A DNA stretch of 64,000 nt from USCg-Taylor sp050740455 (lineage in GTDB: Bacteria; Pseudomonadota; Gammaproteobacteria; JACCXJ01), in NCBI GenBank assembly GCA_050740455.1, contig JBOIDF010000001.1, positions 1 to 64,000 of the forward strand. Direction: 5' to 3'. The position numbers were made by a program, and so were the translations under genes. The notes beneath the pieces are model-generated. The model was given only the letters and a program-made list of their open reading frames with translations. It was not told where the DNA came from and did not search any database. Shown in pieces: positions 32,503 through 40,948 of this stretch. Every line of letters starts with the position of its first letter. Within the stretch, counting starts at the first letter, position 1.

Positions 32503-33633
32503 ATGACCTTGACTAATGACCTCGCCTTGGTGCTAAGCGGCGGCGGCGCCCGCGGCGCCTATCAGGTGGGATTCGTGCAATCATTGGCTCGCCGGCATCC
32601 GGAGCTAGAGATCCCCATCATCACCGGTGTGTCGGCCGGGGCCATCAATGCCGCCTATCTCGCCAGCCAGCCCACGGGGTTTCTCGAACGGGCGGAGACG
32701 CTCGCGGGGCTCTGGTCCGGCTTGACCACCGACCAAATATTTCGCGTTGACTTGTTATCGCTCGCGCGCAACGTCGCGCGTTGGAGCACCCGGTTGCTCT
32801 TAGGGCGGTCGTCAAACCGCGTGAGCGCGCGCAGCATGGTGGACACGGCGCCTCTTTGCGCCATGTTGGAACGCCTGCTCCAGCCCGCGCACCGTCATCT
32901 GCCCGGTATCGGGCACAACCTCGCCCGGGGACGCCTGAAGGCCGTAGCCATCACCGCCTCGAGCTATTCCACCGGCCAGTCCGTGACCTGGGTGCAAGGC
33001 ACCGAACCGGTCCATTGGGAACGCGGTCACCGGAAACTGGTGCGCTGCAAGATCCGGCTCGATCATATTTTGGCGTCGGCGGCCCTACCCTTGCTCTTCC
33101 CCGCCGTACGCATCAACCGCCGCTGGTTCGGCGATGGCGGGATCCGCATGACTGCGCCCCTCGCGCCCGCGGTACATCTCGGCGCCGAGCGCATCCTGGC
33201 TGTCTCGACGCGCTTCGTTAACGGGGTTGATGCGATCCCCCACGTCGATTCCTATCCCCCGCCTGCTCAGGTCGTCGGCGCATTGTTCAACGCCATCTTT
33301 TTGGATGTTTTCGATCACGATGCAGCGCGGCTCCAGCACGTCAACGATCTGATCGGCAAGATCCCGGTGCGGGAGCGCGGGGATCTCCGTCCCATCAAGC
33401 TGCTCTTGCTCCGGCCCTCGCGCGATCTCGGCAAGCTTGCAAGCGAGTACGAGGCCGCCCTCCCGCGCGCGTTTCGGTTCATGACCCGGGGACTCGGCAC
33501 GCAGGAGACCCGATCCAATGACATCTTGAGCTTGCTCATGTTTCAGCCCGACTATCTCGCGCACCTCATCGAAATTGGATATGAGGATGCCGAGGCGCGA
33601 CGCGGCGAAATCGACGCCTTCCTGGAATCATAG
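32503..33633 (+). CDS. Patatin-like phospholipase
   Basis: The 376-residue protein has the patatin catalytic set: an oxyanion GGGARGAYQVG near residue 11, nucleophile Ser44 in GVSAG, and catalytic Asp211 in WFGDGGIRM. The last 150 residues (DVFDHDAARLQHVNDLIGKI and following) are the extension seen in bacterial RssA/PlpD-like lipases. No signal peptide is visible, so it is cytosolic. It would deacylate phospholipids. ATG 32503 is chosen over 32482 by fit to the family. It stands 75 bases after murU, possibly in the same transcript. Confidence 0.88.
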   Translation: MTLTNDLALVLSGGGARGAYQVGFVQSLARRHPELEIPIITGVSAGAINAAYLASQPTGFLERAETLAGLWSGLTTDQIFRVDLLSLARNVARWSTRLLLGRSSNRVSARSMVDTAPLCAMLERLLQPAHRHLPGIGHNLARGRLKAVAITASSYSTGQSVTWVQGTEPVHWERGHRKLVRCKIRLDHILASAALPLLFPAVRINRRWFGDGGIRMTAPLAPAVHLGAERILAVSTRFVNGVDAIPHVDSYPPPAQVVGALFNAIFLDVFDHDAARLQHVNDLIGKIPVRERGDLRPIKLLLLRPSRDLGKLASEYEAALPRAFRFMTRGLGTQETRSNDILSLLMFQPDYLAHLIEIGYEDAEARRGEIDAFLES

Positions 33634-33855
33634 CTACTACCAGCGGGGCGGGTAAGCCTCATGTGCCTCACCCATGGTAGAGCAGATTTACGGCCAGACC
33701 CCCGCGGGTATAGAGCGCGTCGCGGTCTCATAGGTCCCGATGGCGCCGAGCATCACATGCAGCGCTGAGCAGAGATCACCCCTTGCGTCAATGCATGAGG
33801 TCTCGGAAGACCTATGCCTGTACCCGCCGTTCGTCACTCGATCGTCCGCGTCGAG

Positions 33856-34320
33856 CTAGAACGTAACGGTAACGGTGATATTGTCGGAGTAGCTGCCGAC
33901 GGCGATGTTTTGCAGCGCGGGCACACGCCCGTATAGGGTATGGTTGACGGTCACCCCAAACAGCACCAGCGTGATGTTATTGCTTACGAACGACGTCCCG
34001 GCGCTGCCGTCCCCCCACACGTTGAGGCGGGTGGCAGCGGTGTACAAGTTGTAATTGAGCCGATTCGCCCCGCTCGCCATCTGTCTCGGCGCATAACTGC
34101 CGCTCAGGCCGGTGCTGAGCTTGATGTTGTAGTTGACCAAAAGCCCCAGTAGGCCGGTGCACTGGACCGTGATCGTCCCCGTCGCATCGCGGGGGCTGGC
34201 GTTGAAGACATTGTACGAACCGAAAGAAACAGGCGTTGCACTTACAGTACAGGCGGCCCTCGCTGCCGTGGAAAATACAATAAGAGCTAGACCGAGGAGT
34301 ACCACGCAAAACCGTTTCAT
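33856..34320 (-). CDS. Spore coat U domain pilin-like protein, probable tip subunit
   Basis: The 154-residue exported protein has signal peptide RFCVVLLGLALIVFSTAARA followed directly by ACTVSATPVSFGSYNVFNAS, the SCPU opening with a conserved cysteine; a second one sits in TVQCTGL. The C-terminal strand (YSDNITVTVTF) is the donor-strand-type ending of chaperone-usher subunits. It overlaps the usher gene by the ATGA at 34317-34320 and is last in the operon, the place of the tip adhesin in Csu-type systems. The length (one domain) is less than a two-domain CsuE tip, so its role as tip is inference. Confidence 0.8.
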   Translation of the reverse strand: MKRFCVVLLGLALIVFSTAARAACTVSATPVSFGSYNVFNASPRDATGTITVQCTGLLGLLVNYNIKLSTGLSGSYAPRQMASGANRLNYNLYTAATRLNVWGDGSAGTSFVSNNITLVLFGVTVNHTLYGRVPALQNIAVGSYSDNITVTVTF

Positions 34321-36659
34321 GGGACCACCCCGCGGCATTCAAACGGACCGAGCCGCGGCAGAGGACCGGCGGCCTTCGGCAGCCGCACTTCGAAACGGCA
34401 CCGCTGGCCGCGCCAGCGTGCTTCCAGCCGATTGAACCTCGCTAATTCGGTAACGTAAACCTCGCCGCGAAACGCGACCGGGAATTGCTCTTTTCCTCCA
34501 ACCACGCGCACGATTGCGCCCGCCGGCAACGGGGAGCGGTCGCTCAGTACGATCGTCAGCAGCGCCGCGTTTGCTGGGCGAACGCCGAAATCGGCGAGCA
34601 CGCCGCTCCGAAACGCCGGGGTGACGTCCATCCGCAGGGCGGCGAAACGCGCATCCAACGGCAAATCCGCTTGCTCGATGCCGATATTGTTTTTCTCGTA
34701 TGCGCGAACCCTGGGAACCAGCGCGGTGCCTCTCGAATTGGTACGCGCCACCGGCTGATTTTCGGCATAGATCCCCACGTTCGGGTAGTTGCCTACGCGA
34801 ACCACTGCGAAGCTCTCGCTGATGCGGCGCGCGAGAAACGCTTCGTTGCCCAGGGCGGCGAGCCCGCCCGATGCGCTTAGACGGTAGGCATCGGCGTCGC
34901 CGAATTGCGAAGTTTCGGCGCCAAACGTCCCGATGTCGTTCTGATAGAAAACCCCCGCTTCGGCGCGCGAATCGGTTCCTTCGAGGCCCAGGAGGCGATA
35001 GCCGAGCCCAGTCCCCTCGGGAAGGTTGCGCTGGATCTGGAAAGCACTCTGGTGATCGGCGTTCTGCTGGGTCCAATTGACGCTCGCGTTGGAGCGCTCG
35101 CCAAAGGCAAGGGTCAAGGTGATTCCTAAGCTGGTATCGCGCACGCCGGTTAAGCTCTGCAACGCGAATACCGAGAGGTGGTAATCGCGAAATATGTTAC
35201 GATCGTATCCAACGCTGACGAATTCCACCCTTGGCTGTGACCGGTTGTCCTGCAGCAGGTAGCTCAGCGAAAAGGTGTCGCTTCCATCGGGAGAGACCGA
35301 TACCCGCGCTAGGGTCGTCTGGCGGAGCTCGCCTTGAACGCGCCCGAGCTGCGCAAAGTGCGGCGTGGTCCACTGCGATTGCACGCCGTAGCTTACGCGG
35401 CGCGCCTGGCGATCGAGGCCGAGCGCAAACAGCCCGCCTCCGCCTGCGTCGCTGCTGCTTGCCACCAGCGCAGCGTTCGCTACGCCGATTATGGGCCAAA
35501 GGTAGCTGGCGGAAAAGCCCAGCGCTTGCTGATCCTTCAGCACTTCGGCGCGCGCCTCTGCGGTGAGGCGATCGGTGACGCCCGCCCGGTACGTGGCGGC
35601 GCCAAATCCTCGCCCGTAATCGTTACTTTCGATGCCGAAGTTCTCGCGCTCGAATCCCAGATCAAAGGTGTAGTCGGTAAGCCCGGCTCGCAGCAGCGCC
35701 TGGCTTACGTAGTACGGAACGACCAGCACCCGTTGCCTTCCAAGCAGATCACGCACCACCAGTTGGACATCTCCGGCCCCGGTGGTCAGGGGCACGTTGG
35801 GGATCTCGAACGGGCCGGGAGGTACGCTTTGCTGTAGCCTCAAAGCGCTGTTGGCGAACAGCTCAACGGTGGAAGGGATCCTTGCTTCTCCGCTGAGGGT
35901 AGGCAGCGGAAATGTAATAAACTCAGGCTGGGTGGCAAAATTGGTTCCCCATTGTATCCCCCCGAAGCGCACCGAACCGCCCCACGCGCCAGGGCGCCCG
36001 ATGGCATCTCCAAGCCGCAGGGTGCTGAGTCGTTCCGGATCATCGGCGGTCCAGGTGGTCTCCAAGCGGGTGAACGAGTTCTGATCGCCGATATCGCGGG
36101 CAAGCGTCGTCGCGGTGCCCACCCCGAGGCGGTGGAATAGCCCGAGCTCTATCAGGCCCGTCCAAGTTGCTGTGCGCCTCTGGTGCTGGAATTGAAGGTC
36201 GTAGTTGAGGAATCCGCCCAAGTCGATTTCCCCGGGCAGTGCAAATCTTTGCGACGGGACTCCCAGCACCGTCGCGGCAAAAATGTCGGGGGAGCCTTCG
36301 ATATTAAGTTCCTGCGTGCGTTCGTCGAGTTGGTAGCTCAACCCCGGCACCGCATCGAGAGCGAAATACTCGATACCGCGAAAAAATGCAGCAGGGACAG
36401 CGGGCGGAGCGATGCGCCAATCCTGGAAGTCTGTTGCGGTCGCAAGCAGACGGCCGTCCGCCGAAATCAGTAAGCGTTTTGGCGCGCCCGTTTCTGCGCC
36501 GTTGATGCGAACTGAGAGCCAAGCCTGGGAATAACCCTGGGTCTCCTGCGCCGATACCTTGCGCAGCTTGAAACCTGGCGCGTCACGGGTTGGGGCCGAG
36601 ACTGCGGTTGACTGCACGCCGGAGAGCGAAAGCGCGATCCCGCCAAGCAGCACACCCAC
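34317..36659 (-). CDS. Fimbrial outer-membrane usher (FimD/PapC family, Csu-like)
   Basis: The 780-residue usher has an exported N-terminus. It has LLISADGRLLATATDFQDWR in the chaperone-binding domain, LQFQHQRRTATWTGLIELGL and the repeated beta-barrel strands, the plug region, and DVTPAFRSGVLADFGVRPAN, then LSDRSPLPAGAIVRVVGGKE in the C-terminal domains. It forms the pore that assembles SCPU subunits. The start is unclear: GTG 36659 is the first usable one. It is preceded by a tandem copy of the chaperone gene's 3' end. The length is a little short of the classical 800-870. Confidence 0.88.
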   Translation of the reverse strand: MGVLLGGIALSLSGVQSTAVSAPTRDAPGFKLRKVSAQETQGYSQAWLSVRINGAETGAPKRLLISADGRLLATATDFQDWRIAPPAVPAAFFRGIEYFALDAVPGLSYQLDERTQELNIEGSPDIFAATVLGVPSQRFALPGEIDLGGFLNYDLQFQHQRRTATWTGLIELGLFHRLGVGTATTLARDIGDQNSFTRLETTWTADDPERLSTLRLGDAIGRPGAWGGSVRFGGIQWGTNFATQPEFITFPLPTLSGEARIPSTVELFANSALRLQQSVPPGPFEIPNVPLTTGAGDVQLVVRDLLGRQRVLVVPYYVSQALLRAGLTDYTFDLGFERENFGIESNDYGRGFGAATYRAGVTDRLTAEARAEVLKDQQALGFSASYLWPIIGVANAALVASSSDAGGGGLFALGLDRQARRVSYGVQSQWTTPHFAQLGRVQGELRQTTLARVSVSPDGSDTFSLSYLLQDNRSQPRVEFVSVGYDRNIFRDYHLSVFALQSLTGVRDTSLGITLTLAFGERSNASVNWTQQNADHQSAFQIQRNLPEGTGLGYRLLGLEGTDSRAEAGVFYQNDIGTFGAETSQFGDADAYRLSASGGLAALGNEAFLARRISESFAVVRVGNYPNVGIYAENQPVARTNSRGTALVPRVRAYEKNNIGIEQADLPLDARFAALRMDVTPAFRSGVLADFGVRPANAALLTIVLSDRSPLPAGAIVRVVGGKEQFPVAFRGEVYVTELARFNRLEARWRGQRCRFEVRLPKAAGPLPRLGPFECRGVVP

Positions 36660-36665
36660 CCGAAG

Positions 36666-36753
36666 CGCCTTACTGAGTTCCAGGGCGAGATCCTCTTACA
36701 GCGGACCGCCCTCACTGAGGTTCGAGGGCGAGATCCGCTTCGAGCGGACCGCC
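36666..36753. repeat. Imperfect tandem duplication of the chaperone gene's 3' end
   Basis: On the minus strand, a unit of roughly 42 bases running from GCGGTCCGCT through GGATCTCGCCCT to CTCAGT occurs twice in a row. The first copy ends the chaperone gene (ADLALEPQ and stop at 36712). The second, with several changes and its own in-frame stop early on, fills the gap before the usher GTG. Confidence 0.75.
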
Positions 36754-37434
36754 ATCCGTTTCTGCCGACAAATGGATAGTGTGGCCTGGCAAGCCATCTG
36801 GTAACCGCACCACCCATTCCCGCGCTTGCCCCGCGAGAATGTAGCCCGGAGCTTTGATCTCCGCAAGCGCTGACGCACCGGCGGTTGGCTTGAGGGCGAG
36901 GACGATGATCTGGGTATGCGCGTTGCCGGTGTTGCTCACGCGGAGTTTGACCTCGTCTTGCCCGCTGCGCAACACACGCCAGTTAAGCTGCGGGCGAGCT
37001 GCGATAGCCGGCGCAACAAATATCGGAAGACCCACTCGCAACGCCACCCGCAGCCCCTGGTAGCCGGGCTGCGGGGGTGGGGGAACCTCCTCGAAGAATA
37101 GCCGGTAGGTTTGCTCGCGCCTGGCATCGACCGGTTGCGTCAATCCCACGCGAATTACTTGTGAGGCCGCGACCGGAAGGGTGAAAATCGGCGGGGTGGC
37201 GAGCACCTCGTCACTGCCGGCGTAGACATCCTGATCGCCGTCCATGGCCCACTTGAGCAACTGGAGCTGCACGACGACGACGGCATCCCCGTTATTCTTG
37301 ACGGTGATGACCTCCGTCGGAGTCTGCTCGCTTAGATTGGCGCGCAGCGGAGTGAATTCAAAGCTGCCGGCGTAGACAAACTGAGCGCCCCACAGGCATC
37401 CGATAAGCAAGCCGGCAGTGAAGGGCGCGCGCAA
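36712..37434 (-). CDS. Periplasmic pilus chaperone (PapD-like)
   Basis: The 240-residue protein has a signal peptide (APFTAGLLIGCLWGAQFVYA), then GSFEFTPLRANLSEQTPTEV and ITVKNNGDAVVVVQLQLLKW, followed by VIRVGLTQPVDARREQTYRL with FFEEVPPPP. This is the two-Ig chaperone pattern, in which R and the YRLFFEEV edge strand bind subunits. It holds SCPU pilins for the usher. It starts six bases after the major-subunit gene. The absence of long FGL-type loops fits archaic Csu-like systems. Confidence 0.9.
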   Translation of the reverse strand: MRAPFTAGLLIGCLWGAQFVYAGSFEFTPLRANLSEQTPTEVITVKNNGDAVVVVQLQLLKWAMDGDQDVYAGSDEVLATPPIFTLPVAASQVIRVGLTQPVDARREQTYRLFFEEVPPPPQPGYQGLRVALRVGLPIFVAPAIAARPQLNWRVLRSGQDEVKLRVSNTGNAHTQIIVLALKPTAGASALAEIKAPGYILAGQAREWVVRLPDGLPGHTIHLSAETDGGPLEADLALEPQ

Positions 37435-37440
37435 GAGCTA

Positions 37441-37929
37441 TCAAAAGGTCACGGTGGCGGTGATAAGATCAGTATAGCCTCCCACCGGAACGTTCTGCAA
37501 CGCCGGGATCCGGCCAAATACGGCAGTGCCCACCGCCAGACCGGTACCCACCAGCGCGACCGTATCGGTACCGATCGTATTCCCCCACACCACTGCGCGC
37601 GCGGCATCCTGGAAGAGCGAATATGTCAGCAAATTGGCGCCGCTGGTCATCTTACGCGCCGCCACGGTGGCGCCGGTACCGGTGCCCGCATCCAGCCCGA
37701 TGTTGTATGGGGCGGCCAGCGTGCAGGTCGTGGTCACCGTCGAGCTTGCATCGGTGGGTAGCGCTGCGGTCGGAACATACGCACCGAAGGCCAGGTTGGT
37801 CGCGCTGATGGTGCACGCGGCTGCCACGGTTGCGGTCACCGTGAACGTGGTGGTTGCAGTAGCCGCCAGCACCGGCGCGCAACCGAGGGCTAATAGTGCA
37901 GCAAGTCCAGCGCGTAGAATTTTCCTCAT
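37441..37929 (-). CDS. Spore coat U domain protein, probable major pilin subunit
   Basis: The 162-residue protein has signal peptide RKILRAGLAALLALGCAPVL followed by TFTVTATVAAACTISATNLA, then FGAYVPTAALPTDASSTVTT with TCTL, giving the two conserved cysteines, and ends YTDLITATVTF. As first gene of the operon SCPU-chaperone-usher-SCPU it most likely builds the shaft. The second SCPU protein at 33856 is a paralog with the same layout. The promoter lies in the region upstream of 37929. Confidence 0.85.
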   Translation of the reverse strand: MRKILRAGLAALLALGCAPVLAATATTTFTVTATVAAACTISATNLAFGAYVPTAALPTDASSTVTTTCTLAAPYNIGLDAGTGTGATVAARKMTSGANLLTYSLFQDAARAVVWGNTIGTDTVALVGTGLAVGTAVFGRIPALQNVPVGGYTDLITATVTF

Positions 37930-38396
37930 GAACGTAGCTCCTTTGTGTTGTCGTCAGAAATGGTTGCTGTGGGGAGCTGCGCGTCGGCTCAGCTTGTCCC
38001 GCATCGGTTGGAACAATTGTCATGCCAACTGTGACTAGTCATTCTGCTTTACACATCCGTGCTAAAGGAATCGAAGGGTGAAACTGGGTTGGGCGGCGAT
38101 GAAGCGAGGTCGCCCTTTATGAGGGCGATACGCATCCTTGTTTTCTATCATGGTGTGTCGACCCTAAGAGGATCCGCACCAGTCACCCCGATTGCAATGG
38201 AGTTCTTTCACAGGCTCTCAGGTCCTCGCGCGGTGTTATGTTCTTCGCTGCAGGCGGATACAATCGCCGTAAGCGCTGCTTCGAGCACCTGCGTGGTAGA
38301 TTTATTGACAACCATTGAGCAGAGGCCTGTCAGGAACGCCTTGCCCACGCGCCTTTCCCGGGGGCCGCGCCGTGCTTTCGAGTATAATGCCCGCCC
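37930..38396. promoter_or_regulatory. Divergent intergenic region between the pilus operon and lolC/E
   Basis: These 467 bases lie between divergent operons. A TATAAT at 38383-38388 sits close to the lolC/E ATG at 38397, which would make a very short leader if used. Near 38203-38220, TTCTTTCACAGGCTCTCAGG resembles a decayed MITE right end. No gene is seen. Confidence 0.35.
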
Positions 38397-39644
38397 ATGT
38401 TCAAGCCACTCGGTCTCTACATCGGCCTGCGCTACACGCGCGCCAAGCGCCGCAACCACTTCATTTCGTTCATATCGATCATTTCCATGCTGGGGGTCGC
38501 GGTCGGCGTGACGGCGCTCATCACCGTGATCTCGGTGATGAACGGCTTCGAGAAGGAATTGCGGGGGCGTATCCTCGGGGTTACCGCGCATGCGACCATC
38601 GTCGAGCGCGGCCGGCCGTTGCGCGATTGGCGGGCCGTGAGCGCGGTGATCGATCGCGATCCCCGGGTACGCGGGTCCGCACCTTTCATACGCGCCGAGG
38701 GCATGGCGACGCGCGCGGGCATCGTCCAGGGGGTGATCGTCGAAGGCGTGTTGCCGGACCAGGAACCCAAAGTTTCGGTGGTGGGGGAGCGCATGCGCAC
38801 GGGCCGTTTGACGGACCTCAAACCGGGCGGATATAACATCTTGCTCGGCGCCGCCTTGGCGCGAGCCCTGCGCGCCGAGGTCGGGGATAAGATCACCCTG
38901 GTCGTACCGCAAGCGATGGCGACGCCCGCGGGCATCCTACCGCGCCTCAAGCGCTTTACCTTGGCGGGGGTGTTCGAGATCGGCATGCACGACTACGACG
39001 CCGCCTTGGCCGTGGTCCATCTCGAGGATGCAGCGCGCTTGTTCCGGATCCAGGGGGGCGTGAGCGGGATCCGCATCAAGGTCGATGATATGTTTGCCGC
39101 GCCGCGCATCAGCCGCGAGCTCATCCGCGGCCTCTCCGAACAGTATGCGGCCGTGGACTGGACCCAGCAACACGTCAATTTCTTCCAAGCGCTGAAGACC
39201 GAGAAGATCGTGATGTACGTGATCCTGATGCTGATCGTGGCAGTTGCGGCCTTCAATATTATCTCGACGCTGGTCATGGTAGTCACCGACAAGGCCGCCG
39301 ATGTCGCCATCCTGCGCACCCTCGGCCTGACACCGGGGGGCATCATGTCGATCTTCATCGTGCAAGGGACGGTGATCGGCTTTGTCGGGACCTTGCTCGG
39401 GCTGCTGGGCGGGGTGCAGTTGGCGACGCACGTCGATACCTTGGTCCCGGCGATCGAGCAGTTCTTTCAGACGCAGTTTCTACCCCCCGATATTTACTAC
39501 ATCAGCGAGCTGCCCTCCGACATGCGCTGGCCGGATGTCATCCGCATCGCCGTGATCGCCTTCACCCTCTGTCTCTTGAGCACCTTGTACCCCGCCTGGC
39601 GCGCCTCCCGGACCCAACCCGCGGAGGTCTTGCGTTATGAATAA
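38397..39644 (+). CDS. lolC: Lipoprotein-releasing ABC permease, LolC/LolE family
   Basis: The 415-residue permease begins MFKPLGLYIGLRYTRAKRRN and then HFISFISIISMLGVAVGVTA, with the typical LolC/E first helix and GVxxL. A large periplasmic domain (about 45-270) follows, then three C-terminal helices (IVMYVILMLIVAVAAFNIIS, ILRTLGLTPGGIMSIFIVQG, VIRIAVIAFTLCLLSTLYPA). It releases outer-membrane lipoproteins to LolA. Only one permease gene accompanies lolD here; it could be a single LolF-like protein acting as a homodimer or half of a pair, and the symbol is therefore provisional. It overlaps lolD by 8 bases. Confidence 0.9.
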   Translation: MFKPLGLYIGLRYTRAKRRNHFISFISIISMLGVAVGVTALITVISVMNGFEKELRGRILGVTAHATIVERGRPLRDWRAVSAVIDRDPRVRGSAPFIRAEGMATRAGIVQGVIVEGVLPDQEPKVSVVGERMRTGRLTDLKPGGYNILLGAALARALRAEVGDKITLVVPQAMATPAGILPRLKRFTLAGVFEIGMHDYDAALAVVHLEDAARLFRIQGGVSGIRIKVDDMFAAPRISRELIRGLSEQYAAVDWTQQHVNFFQALKTEKIVMYVILMLIVAVAAFNIISTLVMVVTDKAADVAILRTLGLTPGGIMSIFIVQGTVIGFVGTLLGLLGGVQLATHVDTLVPAIEQFFQTQFLPPDIYYISELPSDMRWPDVIRIAVIAFTLCLLSTLYPAWRASRTQPAEVLRYE

Positions 39645-40323
39645 TGGGGTGGTGCTTTCGTGCCGCGAGCTGCAGAAATCGTTTTGCGAGGGCGGGCTCG
39701 AGGTCCATGTGCTCAAAGGTATCAATCTCGCGGTCGCGGCCGGTGAATTGATCGCGATCGTCGGCGCCTCCGGTTCCGGTAAGAGCACCTTGCTGCACCT
39801 GCTCGGGGGATTGGATGTTCCCACGGCCGGCACGGTCGAGGTTTCGGGTGCGCCGATGAGCGCCTTGAGCGAGGCCGAACGGGGCTTGTTGCGTAACCGC
39901 ACGCTGGGGTTCGTGTACCAGTTTCATCACTTGCTGCCCGAGTTCACCGCCCTCGAGAATGTCTCCATGCCGGTATTAATCGCCGGGGCGAGGCCGCGCG
40001 ATGCCAAGGCACGGGCGGCTGAAATACTTGAGGCCGTGGGTCTAGGCCAGCGTTTGCAGCACAAACCGGGAGAGCTGTCGGGCGGGGAGCGTCAGCGGGC
40101 GGCGGTGGCGCGCGCGCTGGTGACGCGCCCCAAGTGTGTTTTAGCCGATGAGCCGACCGGGAATCTCGACGAACATACGGCGCAGCAGGTGTTCGAGGTC
40201 ATGCTTGAGCTTAACCAGGCCTTTGGGGCGACCTTGGTGATCGTGACCCACGATATGCGCTTGGCCGAGCGCATGCACCGCGTGCTGCGCCTGACCGAGG
40301 GGCGCTTGGAAAACTCTCAATAG
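39637..40323 (+). CDS. lolD: Lipoprotein-releasing ABC transporter ATP-binding protein LolD
   Basis: The 228-residue ATPase has Walker A GASGSGKST, signature LSGGERQRAAVARALVTRP, Walker B VLADEPTGNLD and the H-loop VTHDMRLA. LLRNRTLGFVYQFHHLLPEF with TALENV is the MacB/LolD-type region. It drives lipoprotein release with the upstream permease, from which it is coupled by overlap. Its end overlaps the convergent DUF2062 gene by seven bases. Confidence 0.95.
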   Translation: MNNGVVLSCRELQKSFCEGGLEVHVLKGINLAVAAGELIAIVGASGSGKSTLLHLLGGLDVPTAGTVEVSGAPMSALSEAERGLLRNRTLGFVYQFHHLLPEFTALENVSMPVLIAGARPRDAKARAAEILEAVGLGQRLQHKPGELSGGERQRAAVARALVTRPKCVLADEPTGNLDEHTAQQVFEVMLELNQAFGATLVIVTHDMRLAERMHRVLRLTEGRLENSQ

Positions 40324-40862
40324 CCGGCTTCGCGGCGTTGGTTGTGGCGCGCTTTCAGGCGCCGGAGGAGGTGCAGCCGCCACAGGCACTGAACGCTAAA
40401 ATAGCCGACCACAGCGCTGGCGGCCCCGAGAAGTAGACACCCGAGCAAGAACGGCGCCCAACTTTGGACGAGCGTGCTTGTGACCCAGTCGATGGTCGGG
40501 TCGAAATCCGCGTTGAGGGCCGGTAGGCCCAGCAACCAGGCGCCTATCTTATAGGCAATCACGCTGAAAGGAACGACAGTGACAGGATTCGTTGCCCAGG
40601 AAGACAGGACCAGGACCGGGAGGTTCACCCGCAACGCGACGGCGGAGACGGCCGCGAGCGGGGTGTGCACGGGTAGCGGGATGAAGGCGATGAAAAGACC
40701 GGTGGCGACGGCCCAGGACGCGGAGCGGCGATTAATATGCCATAAGCTCGGATCATGCAAGCGATGGCCGAGAAAGCTGACGAAACGGTTACCGAAGAGC
40801 TTATGCTTGGCGGGCTGGTAACGCTGAAAGAATTCCTTGGGATGCACGCTGCTGATCTCCAT
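40317..40862 (-). CDS. DUF2062 family membrane protein
   Basis: The 181-residue protein matches DUF2062. It begins MEISSVHPKEFFQRYQPAKH, with WHINRRSASWAVATGLFIAF and IPLPVHTPLAAVSAVALRVN early on. NLPVLVLSSWATNPVTVVPF is the family's hallmark NP..T.P motif between membrane helices, and WAPFLLGCLLLGAASAVVGY is the last helix. The role is unknown; the family often sits beside comEC or lol genes in Gammaproteobacteria, as here. ATG 40862 is chosen since upstream in-frame codons would overlap the divergent comEC. Confidence 0.88.
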   Translation of the reverse strand: MEISSVHPKEFFQRYQPAKHKLFGNRFVSFLGHRLHDPSLWHINRRSASWAVATGLFIAFIPLPVHTPLAAVSAVALRVNLPVLVLSSWATNPVTVVPFSVIAYKIGAWLLGLPALNADFDPTIDWVTSTLVQSWAPFLLGCLLLGAASAVVGYFSVQCLWRLHLLRRLKARHNQRREAGY

Positions 40863-40948
40863 TGGGAGGCCGTTCGTTCCCGGCGCGCCGGCTGCGACGC
40901 TAGCGCTATACTGATGGTGTGGATTCTCGTCGTCAAGGAAGACGTCGC

